DNA of 64,000 bases from CAVQMC01 sp963713505 (GCA_963713505.1 CAVQMC010000001.1:186001-250000), one strand, 5' to 3'; counted from the stretch's first letter, positions 8,498 to 19,625 are shown. The notes: generated by a model not told the origin, from the letters alone. Numbers and translations are program-made.

Positions 8498-10314
8498 TTA
8501 ATCGAGTGCAAACTCCTTCTTCCATTCAGTATCATTTTCAATTGGTTTTTGTTTGGTTTTGTCCAATAAAAAATTTCCCATTATTAAATAATCCATTTCC
8601 GTCCGCATAAAACATTTAAATGCATCTTCCGGAGTACAAACTATCGGTTCACCGCGGACATTGAATGAAGTGTTAATAATAACAGCGCAGCCTTGATTTT
8701 CTTCAAATTTTGAAATCAGTTCATGATACAGCGGGTTAGTATCTTTATGAACTGTTTGAATTCTTGCAGAATAGTCTATATGAGTTACTGCAGGAATATC
8801 GGATCTTACAATATTTAATTTATCTATTCCGAAAAGTTTTGCCTCATTGTCTGTCATTTTTTTCTGGCGTGCTTCCCGAACATTTGCAACTAAAAGCATG
8901 TAAGGACTTGAAGTGATTCAAATCAAAATATTCATTAACTTTTTCCGATAAAACAGAAGGTGCAAAAGGACGGAAACTTTCCCTGTATTTAATTTTTAAG
9001 ATTCATTATTGACTGCATTTTGGAAGATCTTGCATCTCCGATAATCGATCTTGCTCCTAAAGCTCTTGGACCGAATTCCATTCTTCCCTGGAACCAGCCG
9101 ATTACTTTTTCATCAGCAATATATTTTGATATTTCTTCTGCAATTTTGTTATCAGGAATTTCTTCGTACTTAATATTTTCATGTATTAAAAATTCTTTTA
9201 TATCTTCATTATCGAATTCCGGCCCTAAATAAGAACCTTTTTGCGAATCATTTTCATTTATTTTTCTTGGATTTCCTAAATATTTATACCATCCTACCAA
9301 AGCCGCTCCCAAAGCTCCGCCGGCATCACCGGCTGCCGGCTGAATCCAAATATTTTCAAACGGTCCTTCTCTTAAAAGTTTTCCATTTGCAACACAATTA
9401 AGTGCAACTCCTCCTGCAAGAGTTAAATTTTTCAATTTAGTTTCATTATAAACATGATTTCCTAACTTTAAAACAATTTCATCCGTAACATCCTGTAAAG
9501 ATCTTGCAAGGTCCATTTCTTTCTGAGATAATTTACTTTCCGGTTTTCTTGGTGGTCCGCCGAATAATTTATGGAATTTATTATTAGTCATTGTAAGTCC
9601 GGCACAATAATTAAAATAATCCATATTCATTTTAAATGAGCCGTCTTCTTTGACATCAATCAATTCTTTATAAATAAGATCTTTATATTTAGGTTCACCA
9701 TAAGGTGCCAAACCCATTACCTTGTATTCGCCGGAATTAACTTTAAAACCTGTGTAGTAAGTAAATGCGGAATACAACAAACCTAAAGAATGTGGGAATT
9801 TTATTTCTGATATTAATTCAAAGTCATTATCAGTTCCGACGCCGAAACTTGTAGTTGTCCATTCCCCCACACCGTCCATTGTTAAAATTGCCGCATCTTT
9901 AAATGGTGATGGATAAAATGCCGATGCTGCATGAGATTCGTGATGTTCTGGAAAAATTATTTTGCCTTCGTAGCCGAGTTCATTTTTTATATATTCTTTC
10001 ATCCATAGTTTTTCTTTTATCCACAAAGGCATTGCCTTAATAAAGGATTTAATTCCAACCGGAGCATAAGCAAGGTAAGTTTCCAAAAGTCTTTCAAACT
10101 TTAAAAAAGGTTTATCATAAAAAGCTACAAGATCAAGTTGTTCAGCTTTTATGCCGCTGTAATTCAAACAAAATTTAATAGCATTGGCAGGGAAATTAAA
10201 GTCGTGCTTTTTCCTTGTAAATCTTTCTTCCTGCGCAGCGGAAATTATTTCTCCGTCCTTAACAAGACAAGCCGCACTATCATGATAAAAAGCCGAAATA
10301 CCTAAGACATACAT
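8498..10314 (-). CDS. NodU/CmcH/SxtI-family O-carbamoyltransferase (two frame breaks)
   Basis: Transfers a carbamoyl group from carbamoyl phosphate to a hydroxyl of an unknown acceptor. Seen: N-terminal 'YVLGISAFYHDSAACLVKDG', the 'EHHESHAASAFYPSPF' metal/active-site region, 'TMDGVGEWTTTS', 'LAGGVALNCVANGK', and in the C-terminal domain 'NTSFNVRGEPIV' near residue 540. The frame is broken twice: at 8993-8997 (an A-run one base too long on the coding strand) and at about 8903-8908. Repaired, the product is about 604 aa, the usual family length, and reads 'YRESFRPFAPSVL' across the gap. First gene of the operon with SxtJ and DUF5989, divergent from the SGNH gene. Confidence 0.88.
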
Positions 10315-10410
10315 AAATTAAACTATTTTTTAAAAGGCAAATTTCAGATATTTTTAATTGTTATTCCTAAAAGGAAAGAAAAATATTTACTTTGTCAAAT
10401 TTTAAATATC

Positions 10411-10568
10411 AGGGTGTCTCAATTGGACAACTAGTCATCCCGAACCTGCCCGGCCGGATTGTTTCGGTATCTTCAAATTGATCAAGATTCTGGAATAAAC
10501 ATGTACACCAATAATTAGATTCAGAATAACAATTAAAATTTAATTCAAAATGAAACTGAGACACTACC
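10411..10568. mobile_element. MITE-like element with inverted ends and 8-bp flanking direct repeat
   Basis: The ends are inverted copies: GTGTCTCA at 10414-10421 and TGAGACAC at 10557-10564. Inside lies a second, diverged inverted pair (gtcatcccgaacct near the left, agattcagaataac near the right; the 4 mismatches of 14 are all C/T differences). The segment is flanked by an identical 8-base direct repeat, taaatatc (10403-10410 and 10569-10576), as expected for a target-site duplication. It has no ORF, is locally richer in G+C than its surroundings, and fills the otherwise empty 400-base divergent region 10315-10715. A REP-like palindromic repeat is the alternative reading. Confidence 0.6.
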
Positions 10569-10715
10569 TAAATATCTTAAATAATTGATATAAAATGAAT
10601 TATTGGGTTTCTAATTTCAGGCTTCAATTGAACCGGTTTTTGTCTTATTTTAAAGCCGATATACAATTTTTCTTATGCAATATATATATTCAGTTTAAAA
10701 ATAACCAGGTCAATA

Positions 10716-12689
10716 ATGTTATCGGATAAACAGAAAAAGTGGATTAAAAATAATCATAAAAATTTTACACCGGAAGAAATTTCAAAAAGATTTAAAGCTA
10801 AAAAAGAAGATGTTGAAGAATTTATTAAGACTTTAAAGAGTAAGAAACCGCCCAAGTATTTTTATTTAGTTTTGATATTAATTCCCATCCTGTTTTTTGT
10901 TTTGTTTGAAGCTGCACTTAATATTTTCAATTACGGATTTGATAACCGGCAATGGATTGAAGCTTCGAACGGAAAAATTTTAATCAACCCTGATATTGCT
11001 AAAAGATATTTTTATTCCGTAAAAGATGTTCCTATTACTATCCAGGATGCATTCGACAAAGTTAAAAAACCTAATTCATATAGAATATTTGTAATGGGCG
11101 GAAGCAGCGCCGCCGGTTATCCATTTATGCCGAACGGATCATTTTCAAGATATCTGCAGAAAAGATTAGAACTAGTTTATCCTGATAAAAATATAGAAGT
11201 TGTAAATGTTGCAATGACAGCAACAAACAGTTATACAATAAGGGATTTGCTTCCGGGTGTTTTGGATCAGAAACCTGATTTATTAATAATTTACGCCGGA
11301 CATAATGAGTATTATGGTGCTTTAGGTGCCGGTTCACTTGAGTCATTAGGAAGATCAAGAAAACTCGTTAACCTTATGCTTTATCTTGAGAAATACCGAA
11401 CTATTCAATTTTTAAGAAGCACAATTCAATGGGTTATGGGAATTTTTTCCGGAAGTCCGAATGAAAACAGCGGAACTTTGATGTCCCGTATGGCAAAAGA
11501 TCAAGAAATTCCATTAAACTCGGAAGTATATACTGATGGTATTAATCAGTTTGAAGGAAATCTAAATGACATTCTCCAAATGGCAAAAGATAAAAATGTC
11601 CCGGTTATTTTGGGAACATTAGCGTGCAATTTAAAAGATCAGCCGCCTTTCATTTCAGTTTCAGAAAACAATCTACCTCCTGCAAATAAAATTTATAAAG
11701 AAGCTGAACAGAATTTAAAAAATGGTAATATTAAACAAGCAGATTCTTTATTTGTTTATGCAAAAGATTTGGATGCTTTAAGGTTTAGGGCACCAGAAAA
11801 GATTAATAAAGTAATTGTAAATCTGACAAAAAAATATAATGACTATTTAGTTAATATCGATTCGGTCTTAAATTCAATTAGTCCGGATAATATAGTTGGT
11901 AATAATTTAATGACCGATCATCTCCACCCTACTTTAAAAGGTTATCAGATTATCGGTAAATTGTTTTATAATGAAATGGGAAAAGCAAACTTACTTCCAA
12001 GTTCAACACCTTCAATAAAAGATAACTCTTTACAAGATAGTTTAACTATACAAAATTATGCTTTTTCAAAACTTGATACTGTTATTGCTGTTGATAGAAT
12101 AAAATTGCTTAAAGATGATTGGCCATACAGAAACAGCGGAAACAAAACACCAATTTATGAATTGATAAAACCGCAAACTTTTTTAGATTCTCTAGCTCTA
12201 GATGTTGTAGTTGATAAGTTGTCATGGGAAAAATCGCATAGGTTGTTAGCTAAAAGATTTCTTGCAAAAAATAATATAGAAAGATTTAAGCAGGAAATGG
12301 ATATCGTTATAAATCAATATCCTTTGATTGTTGATTATTACAGAATGACAGGAAGCGAATTATTGAAAAGAGAAAAATATAATGATGCTTACCCCTATTT
12401 TTTAAAGCAATGTGAATTAAAACCGGATGCATTATCATCAAAATGGGTGGGTATTATAAATCTTTCAAAAAAGAAAACAGATAATGCAATTAAATATTTA
12501 GAACTAAGTTTAAAATTTGATTCCGGAGATCCGCAGGTCTTATATAATTTAGCAGGTGCATATACTTATAAGAATAAATATAATGAAGCGCTTCAGACAA
12601 TAAATAAATGCTTGGAAATTGATCCGAGGTTTCCATCAGCAAAAAATCTTAAGCAGCAATTAGAGAAAGTAATAAATAAAAACGATTAA
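10716..12689 (+). CDS. Membrane-anchored SGNH/GDSL hydrolase-like protein with C-terminal TPRs
   Basis: 657 aa. The N-terminal 46 residues are basic and helical, followed by one membrane helix (about 49-71). An extracytoplasmic SGNH-type domain then shows block I 'GGSSAAG' (Ser130), block III 'GHNE' (195-198) and block V 'DHLHP' (Asp401, His404), so the Ser-Asp-His set is present. The last 150 residues carry tetratricopeptide-like repeats ('PQVLYNLAGAYTYKNKYNEA'). Such proteins act as esterases or acyl transferases on glycans or lipids; the substrate is unknown. It is divergent from the sxtIJK-like operon and related proteins often neighbour it, so a joint role in modifying an envelope molecule is plausible (inference). 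Confidence 0.85.
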   Translation: MLSDKQKKWIKNNHKNFTPEEISKRFKAKKEDVEEFIKTLKSKKPPKYFYLVLILIPILFFVLFEAALNIFNYGFDNRQWIEASNGKILINPDIAKRYFYSVKDVPITIQDAFDKVKKPNSYRIFVMGGSSAAGYPFMPNGSFSRYLQKRLELVYPDKNIEVVNVAMTATNSYTIRDLLPGVLDQKPDLLIIYAGHNEYYGALGAGSLESLGRSRKLVNLMLYLEKYRTIQFLRSTIQWVMGIFSGSPNENSGTLMSRMAKDQEIPLNSEVYTDGINQFEGNLNDILQMAKDKNVPVILGTLACNLKDQPPFISVSENNLPPANKIYKEAEQNLKNGNIKQADSLFVYAKDLDALRFRAPEKINKVIVNLTKKYNDYLVNIDSVLNSISPDNIVGNNLMTDHLHPTLKGYQIIGKLFYNEMGKANLLPSSTPSIKDNSLQDSLTIQNYAFSKLDTVIAVDRIKLLKDDWPYRNSGNKTPIYELIKPQTFLDSLALDVVVDKLSWEKSHRLLAKRFLAKNNIERFKQEMDIVINQYPLIVDYYRMTGSELLKREKYNDAYPYFLKQCELKPDALSSKWVGIINLSKKKTDNAIKYLELSLKFDSGDPQVLYNLAGAYTYKNKYNEALQTINKCLEIDPRFPSAKNLKQQLEKVINKND

Positions 12690-12719
12690 TATAACTTCAT
12701 TAATTAATTCTTTATTATA

Positions 12720-13208
12720 TTGAGTGAGATTTACCATCCTGCAATTAATATCGGGGTTTCATATAATTATTTTTTCATGGATAATTTTTCATTTTCACCT
12801 TCTGTAGAATTCAGCAATTTTATTTTTGATAATTATAAGGGTGGAGGAGCCGGGATTCCGGAAATTTCATTTGTATCTGCTTCCGGAACAAATACTCAAT
12901 TTTATAAAGTCGGATTTAATATCAAATTTTTCCCATAAATTTCGCCGGCTCCGCAAGGATTCGTTTTTACAGGTTTAAGCTGGGACATAGTAAATCCGGG
13001 AACTATAGATTTAAAATATCATGATATGAATAATGGTGATTTCCAAGTTATAAGAAAATTGGATATTAAAAATTATTTTACTCAAATAATTGGGGGTGGA
13101 GTAAATCTTTTTAATTTCAACTCACTTAGTTTGGCAATTGAAGGAATATTATCTACAAATTATTCCGATAGGACAACGGGGTCAGCTAATTTGGGAATTT
13201 ATTTTTAA
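12720..13208 (+). pseudogene. Remnant of an outer-membrane beta-barrel protein
   Basis: Two pieces in the same frame, 12720-12935 and 12939-13208, separated by an in-frame TAA at 12936-12938. Together they read as alternating beta strands ('NIGVSYNYFFMDNFSFSP', 'FTGLSWDIVNPGTIDLKY', 'FTQIIGGGVNLFNFNSLS') ending in Tyr-Phe, as barrels do. No signal peptide or ATG is present upstream: stops in the frame precede 12720 and the only start is TTG. Because the frame is unchanged across the stop, a single indel cannot explain it. I read it as a 5'-truncated, decayed gene; readthrough or two compensating errors are the alternatives. Confidence 0.5.
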
Positions 13209-13236
13209 CAGATTTTTTACCCAAAAAATTTAAAAT

Positions 13237-13270
13237 AAAAAGAGACGGGTTTTTAGTCCGTCTCTTTTTT
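13237..13270. terminator. Bidirectional terminator downstream of the T9SS operon
   Basis: A 12-bp stem (aaaaagagacgg / ccgtctcttttt) with a 9-base loop, followed by more T on the plus strand and by A-runs on the other side. It lies between the barrel remnant and the convergent 13298-14786 gene, and can end transcription from both sides. Confidence 0.85.
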
Positions 13271-13297
13271 TATAAGATTTAAATCATCTTCAGAAAA

Positions 13298-14786
13298 TTA
13301 CTTCATCAGAATCATTTTCTTAGTTGAATGAAAATCACCTGCAGAAATTGAATAGAAGTAAATTCCACTGCTTAATTGCGAAGCATCAAAATTAACTTCA
13401 TAAGATCCAGCGCTGTATTCACGGTTTACTAATGATTTAACTTCTTGACCTAAAACGTTGAATATCTTCAAAGTAACCATATTCTTTTCAGGAATACTGA
13501 ATTTAATGGTTGTTGAAGGGTTAAACGGATTAGGATAATTTTGAGATAATTGATAAGTCTTTACTACATTATCTACCGTTTGAACATCTGTTGGAGGAAA
13601 TGCTTCATGTACTTTTATAGCAGCATTGGTCCAAGTATCCTGCGGGAAATCATAAGGATTAGTGAATGTATGAGGAGCACTTAGAGGCACATACCTTACC
13701 CTGTATGCAAAGTCGCCAAATCCTGCTTGTTCATAGTATACGGTACCATCACTTTCACTCTTGAATGCATATCTATATTCAAAACCATCAAATGATGGAT
13801 CTGTAATAGTGTAAGTACCTGTATAGATGTTTCCGCTCTGCTGGTGCAATGGGACTTGTTTTACTCTGCCATCTTGGGTCCAGCCTTGAGTCTGCTGGAA
13901 ATGCCGGTTCTTCGGATACCCAGAATACCGAATCTGTACCTGGAACAAACGGAACTGCCTGAGAATCAGCATTTGCCGCAGTTGTCATATCTACAGTAAA
14001 AGTAACCTGTAAATTTGTACCTGTATTAATAATCCATTCAGGATTTACATCATCGTACAAACTTGAATAATAATCTTGAGGAAGACCATTGAAGATAATA
14101 TCTCTGTTGCCGCCGCCTTCACCCAATGGTCTCTCATAACCGTCAGTCCATATTGAAGAAGTATCAGCCGGTTTTACAACATATTTAAATGCTTCATCAG
14201 CACCGAGTGGTTCATTTGTAAAAGTAACATTTTTAGTCCATAGAGACGGAATTGTAACACTGCGGTTCATTTTTGAATCAGCATTAATATCGGTAGTCCA
14301 TCCGTTAAAGGAGGCAGAAATTATTACTGAATCACCAGCATCAGGATTAAATATTCCAAGTTGTTCCATGGTTGACATATCAAGAGTAAACAGAATATTT
14401 CCGGTTCCTACCGGGTTACATACTGAATCACGATTGAAATAATCTTCATATGCTGTTCCGCCAGTTGGAACTATTACTTCACGGTTTGGGTCATCTTCCC
14501 AAACACCGGAACCATGTGTAGAATAAAATTTAAAGTAAATAGTATCACCGACATTTAAATCCATGGTTGTTGACCAGATAGAATCGTTAGTTGCTTCTAA
14601 TTTAACTCCTGATCCCCAACTGTCAAAACTACCTCTAATCTGTACGGAATCAGTGCCTGGATCAAAGGCTTGCTCACATATCTTAACACCCATGTTACAT
14701 GTAAATGTAACAGAGGCAGTTTGAGCATTTGCCGATACAAAGCCAAATAATACAGCAAATACTCCTATAAGTAAGATTTTTTTCAT
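13298..14786 (-). CDS. T9SS-secreted protein with three starch-binding-like beta domains (one frame break)
   Basis: Secreted or surface protein, about 495 aa after repair. Seen: a signal peptide (MKKILLIGVFAVLFGFVSANA), then three similar beta-sandwich domains starting near residues 22, 130 and 260. The first has 'QIRGSFDSWGSG' and the second 'IISASFNGWTTD', the N-W-type pattern of CBM20/CBM48 starch-binding domains. The last 85 residues are a type A T9SS sorting tail ('NYPNPFNPSTTIKFSIPEK' to 'KKMILMK'). One extra base at 13899-13900 splits the frame; without it the third domain reads on as 'EEPAFQQTQGWTQDG'. Final gene of the minus-strand outer-membrane operon. Glucan binding is inferred from fold resemblance and the nearby amylases. 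Confidence 0.82.
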
Positions 14787-14853
14787 TGTTAGCCACCTAC
14801 TATTAGTTTAACATAATGTTAATTATTTTCTCTTTTTTCAGCTCAAACGTACT

Positions 14854-15921
14854 TTAGAAATCCAATATTACGCCAAAACTATGCGTATTCCCTAAATATT
14901 GAAATTTCTGGTATGCATAATCTACAGAAATATCGAAGAATTGTAAACCGTCGTAATGCAGACCAAAACCAAGAGTAAGGCCCTCTTGAGTATCTTGCAG
15001 GAACAAAGTTTTATAACCCGCTCTTAAAGATACCATATTTTTAAATAAAGATAACTCTCCTCCTACATTAATATATTGTGAATTATCGTTAGGGTGAATT
15101 CCATCAACTGCAATTGTGAATGTTTGATCATCCATAAATGTGAATTCTTTTGATAAACCAATCTGCAGTCTTAAAGGCAATTCAAATTGGTCTGTTGAAT
15201 AATAAGCATCAACATTTGCATTATTTCCGTTTCTAGTAGGATCAGGATCGTGCTGAATTAATAAATCCTGACCAGTCATTTGCATTTTAGTACCATAATT
15301 GGTTATAGCACTTGAAAATTTTATCCCGTAAAAAGGAGTGGTAAAAATTGTACCAATATCGAAAGCAAGACCGCCGGCACTGGAATTATAAATATCTTCT
15401 CTTATATATTTAGCACTAATTCCAACCAGAAATTCATCGGTAATGTTTCTTGCATAAGACAAGCCGAATTCATAACTGCCGGCTGTAAATGTTTCTCCGG
15501 TTCCTTCAGGGTAAAGTTCGGTTGTAACATCCATAGTACCGTAATTCAAAGCAGTTATGCTTAAACCAAAAGTTCCCATTTCACCTGCAGGTATTACAAC
15601 TCCAAGATAATTCAAATTTATATCCGCAAACAGTTTAGTATATGTAAACAAACCTTCGTATTTATTAATTTGTGCTATGCCGGCGGGATTCCAATATAAT
15701 GCAGATGCATCATTTGAAATTGAAGTAAATGCACTTCCCATTGCATTAGCACGAGGACCTATTCCAATACTCAAAAACTTCGCAGCTGTTGTTCCGGTTT
15801 TTTTAACACCGGATGCAAAAGTAATTTGAATACAGAATACAAATACAGCAAGTAAAACTAATATAATTTTTCTATTAAACACTTTATTACTCCTTGAAAG
15901 ATTATTCTTCAAGCTTTTCAT
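14854..15921 (-). CDS. PorV/PorQ-family outer-membrane protein
   Basis: FadL-like outer-membrane beta-barrel of the PorV/PorQ family, which in T9SS carries or anchors cargo at the cell surface. Seen: a signal peptide ending near residue 37 ('VFVFCIQITFASG'), then the family signature 'LSIGIGPRANAMGSAFTS' and 'DASALYWNPAGIAQ', and repeated amphipathic strands to a C-terminal Phe ('HSFGVILDF'). Its ATG directly abuts the stop of the large T9SS cargo gene upstream, which implies coupling, and a second T9SS cargo follows. PorV shuttles CTD proteins to the sortase in characterised systems, so a role for its operon partners fits; whether this is PorV itself or a paralogue is open. Confidence 0.85.
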   Translation of the reverse strand: MKSLKNNLSRSNKVFNRKIILVLLAVFVFCIQITFASGVKKTGTTAAKFLSIGIGPRANAMGSAFTSISNDASALYWNPAGIAQINKYEGLFTYTKLFADINLNYLGVVIPAGEMGTFGLSITALNYGTMDVTTELYPEGTGETFTAGSYEFGLSYARNITDEFLVGISAKYIREDIYNSSAGGLAFDIGTIFTTPFYGIKFSSAITNYGTKMQMTGQDLLIQHDPDPTRNGNNANVDAYYSTDQFELPLRLQIGLSKEFTFMDDQTFTIAVDGIHPNDNSQYINVGGELSLFKNMVSLRAGYKTLFLQDTQEGLTLGFGLHYDGLQFFDISVDYAYQKFQYLGNTHSFGVILDF

Positions 15922-18900
15922 TTACTTAATAACTGCGAATTTTCCAATTTTCTGTCCAATACCAGGTGCATCTACCTGATAAATGTAAACTCCGTAAGAG
16001 ATAGATAAGTTATCTCTCTGAAGCATGTTCCAATCCTCCGTTCCGTCACTGTAAGGTGTATTATGATTCAGTTCTGCTACTAATTCACCATCTACTGTAA
16101 ATATCCTTATTGTACACTTATTAGGAAGGTGGGTAAAGTGCAGTGATCTAGGACCACGGCCGCTATTATATGGATTTTTAGCTTCCCAAAGAGCTGTGGC
16201 AACATAAGGATTAGGAACCACCTTAATCTTATCAAGATCGGCAGCAGCTTGTGCAGGATCTATTTTATCTTTATGAGATACAAATCTGAATTGATCTGTT
16301 GATAAGAATGGTTTATTTAGATTAATTTGTACAGTATCACCGGCTTGTGGAATTCTTTGCGTTGAATCCGGTGCTGAATTCAAATAGAACCACCAGGTAA
16401 ATACCAAACTATCCTGAGGATTCGGTTCTAAGAAAACAATTCTGTCTTTATAACCACCGGGCCTTGCAGACAGCATTCCCGGAGATCCTACAGTTGTATC
16501 AACTTCGATAAATCCAAAGTCGATAAACTTTTGAGTACTTTTATTATATACTTTAAAGTTAACAGGCTTGCCCGGGAAAGTTGCCGGAGGAATATCATTT
16601 ATATGAATTGTTTGAGATTGACCATAACCTACATCGCCAAAAATAATTTCATAGTCATTTGGTCTTTGTTCACCTGAAACGATTCCGTAAGTAAATTTTT
16701 CAAATGCATAATTAGGAATTTCACCTTGAGTATTCCAGCCGGAAGTTTGAGTATTTATATTAACACTTTTAGCATTATTAAATACCAATTGGAAACCATC
16801 AGATACCGGCTGTTCGTAACCAGCTTCGAGATGCGGAAATTTATCAATCACGATTGTATTTGCTGTGGAGTCTTTAAGAGTATAATTTTTAGTCGTTAAA
16901 GTGTCCGGTGCATTTTGTCCGCCCGAAATCGTGGTATCTTCAAATGTTATATAATATACGTGCCCTTCTTTCATTTTATTTTGATCAATTATTTTGTATC
17001 CAACTGTACTGGAAGTAGTTCCTTGAACCAAACTTATATTTCCCAAGTTTGCAGCTTCAAAACCTGCTGCTGCAGCTTCCGGGGTTACCCTTGCTACGTT
17101 TTGACCAAGGTCAACAGAACCGTCAGGTTTTAATGAAATCCTTATTGCACATTCTGTAGGGATAATATTGGCAGGAGTATATCCGAAATCATACGAAGTA
17201 ATTGCATAATAATATGTGAACCCATTCTTTGCAGTTGTATCAACAAAAGTATGTTTTAATCCGGTATCATCTCCGAGATAAAAGTGTACTCCGTCCAGTC
17301 CAATTGGGTCAAATCCAGTTATTCCATCCTGTAAATCAAACTGCTTCATTGGATTATTAAATTGTTTTGTACCAAAACCGTTAGTAATGGTTAAAACATC
17401 CTGGAACGCCGGATCCGAAGATCTGTAAATTCTATAACCTTCAAAATCATGTCCGTTTCCGCCAATATTATTTATAAATGTATCAAATGAATTCTCAGCT
17501 GCATCATCCCAGTAAAGAGTTACTCTATTATTTCCAGGAACTGCTGTCAATGTTGGAGTAACCGGAGCATTAGCAAACTGATAATCATTATTATAAGTTT
17601 CCTGAGCTTTTTGTCTTTTATTTAATATTGCAGCTTTTCTTAAATCACCGTTGGGATCAGGTACAGGAGCATTAGCTAAAATTACAGCTAATGAGATAGG
17701 TTCGGTTTGTCCAGATTTTAACGGGAAATAAGTAGAAGAAACAAACAAGTCATAATCACCTGAAGTTATAATAGCCGGATCATAAAATTGACCTGGGATC
17801 ATGTAATTGTTCCACATAAACTGATCGGCATTTATATTTAGTGAGCCGGCAGGTTCATATTTGGCACTTGTAATACCGATTTGATCTGTTTCCGAAACAT
17901 CAGTAACATCAATGTTCGGTTCGCCAGGTAATCCTGTTCCAGCGCCGGAAGTAGGTTTACCATCACCTTCGCCGAAATCATGTGTATCCGGAATTCCATC
18001 TAGACCGACATCATCTGTTAGAGGATTCCAGTCACCATCGTTATCAATATGGTCGTCCCTTCTTTCATCAATCATTTCATCGATGCCTTCATCGATATTT
18101 TCATCAACCGCACCATCACCGTTGTTATCTTTACCGTCCGCATATTTTTTGCCTAAATCAGCTTGTACTACATCATACAGTATGACGTTAGAACCAGGGA
18201 CTTTATATCTATAATAAGGTGCATCTTGTGCTGCCTGATCTATAATAGCTTGAGTTATAACCGGGCTATTATCTTCACCGTTTCCATTGTTATCAATTCC
18301 GTCTTTAAATGCTCTCCCTATATCACCTGCATCAACTTCAATCAAATGGACTACTCCATTTTGAATATTATCGTTTTCAGGATTCGGAGGCCAGCGATGC
18401 CAGTTATATCCATTATAATTATCAGAATTTGCTTCATTAACCATCTGCTGAGTAACAAGCGGACTGCCTGCTTCAGCATTACCGTTATTGTCAATACCAT
18501 CAGCATAGCCAACACCGGATTGATCGAGGAATGCAATATGTGCCTGGCTTTCATCAATCAATCCGTTATGGTTATCATCAATTTGATTTAATGAATTTTC
18601 ACCGGCTAACATTTCTTGTGTTACTATAGGACTTCCTGTTTCACCGTCGCCGTCATTATCTATTCTATCTGTTGCGTTTCCTGGTGTTTCCAAAAATACA
18701 ACAGCTACAACACCTACCGGATCATTACCAAAGTCCGGTGCGCGATTATCTCGATCACGGCTCCAAGCAATATCATTAGTTAGATCATATTCGGAAATAT
18801 CATCCTGGGAATCGCCATTACCGCCGACAAAATCTGCATACCAAATAGTCACTGCAACTTTAGGAATATCTTTTGTACCGTCATTTTTTATTGTATATAA

Positions 18901-19597
18901 ATCAAATATATCATCTTGGACAAGAATTTGGGACCAAGCTAAAGTTCTGCAATCGAAATTTATTCCCAAACCGTGTCTTGTCATATCGGTTGTATCCGGG
19001 AAATAATCCTGGTATCTGGTGTATCTGCTGTCGGAAGTTCTATAAAACATTTCCATATCAGCATTAAATTTGTTTTTACCAAAATAACCATTCCATTCTC
19101 CTTGCCAGCCTGGATCAAGAGAATCTGTTAATTTGTCAGGCCAGGAAGCAGGCCAGGAAGACGGATCGGTACTGGTTGCAATTGTTCTTCCACCGGGTCT
19201 GCTTTCATTATAATATCCAGGGAACAGGTTCAAAATTCCACGATTGCCCTTGGGGTGAAGTTCTGAAATCATCAACATCAATAATATGAATTTTAGTACT
19301 GTCGTTATCCTGGAAAACTTCCCCTCCAACCCACATTTGTGTCATTGCCAAATATACTTCGCCGGAGTTTTTAGGCCATTCGTAAGGAGTTTGTTCCGAT
19401 ATCGGATACTGTCCTCCCTCTCTTCCGGTTAAACCAAAATTAAAAATTGAAGCTCTAACCTGGTTACCTTCCATTTGTCCTTTAGTTCTGTATGCAGGAT
19501 CACCCCTTTCTTTACCGGGTTTGTATTGTGCATAGGCTCCAGAACTAATTAGCAAAACCAGAATTGCCAATGTTGTTATCTTAAAAATTCGACTCAT
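15922..19597 (-). CDS. Large T9SS-secreted protein with Asp/Asn-rich calcium-type repeats (one frame break)
   Basis: About 1,224 aa after repair. Seen: a signal peptide (MSRIFKITTLAILVLLISSGAYA), an N-terminal domain of unknown type, then at roughly residues 310-540 a series of 'DGIDNNGNG/DNDGDG' motifs resembling thrombospondin type 3 calcium loops. A fibronectin III-like domain follows (about 675-770, with 'TLTAVPGNNRVTLYWDD'), and the end is a T9SS-type tail ('VVPNPYVA' to 'GKFAVIK'). The frame breaks at 19220-19222, where a G-run in the plus strand is one base too long; repaired it reads 'NFEPVPGYYNESRPGG'. AGGAGG precedes the ATG. Third gene of the operon, between the TonB receptor and the PorV-like protein. 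Function unknown; probably a large surface protein. Confidence 0.8.
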
Positions 19598-19625
19598 TAA
19601 TTAAACCTCCTGGGTAAAAGCTAAA

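Noticed and set aside
7898..12689. A saxitoxin or other toxin biosynthesis cluster
   Set aside because: Only the I-J-K-like trio is present; no amidinotransferase, polyketide-type SxtA or tailoring oxygenase genes occur nearby.
18163..18591. Plus-strand frames inside the large T9SS gene
   Set aside because: They are antisense to the Asp/Asn repeats, where codon bias leaves long open frames; no start context or family sequence.
17900..18700. A CRISPR-like or other DNA-level repeat array
   Set aside because: The repeated bases follow codon periods and encode the calcium-type loops; spacing and sequence are not those of CRISPR repeats.
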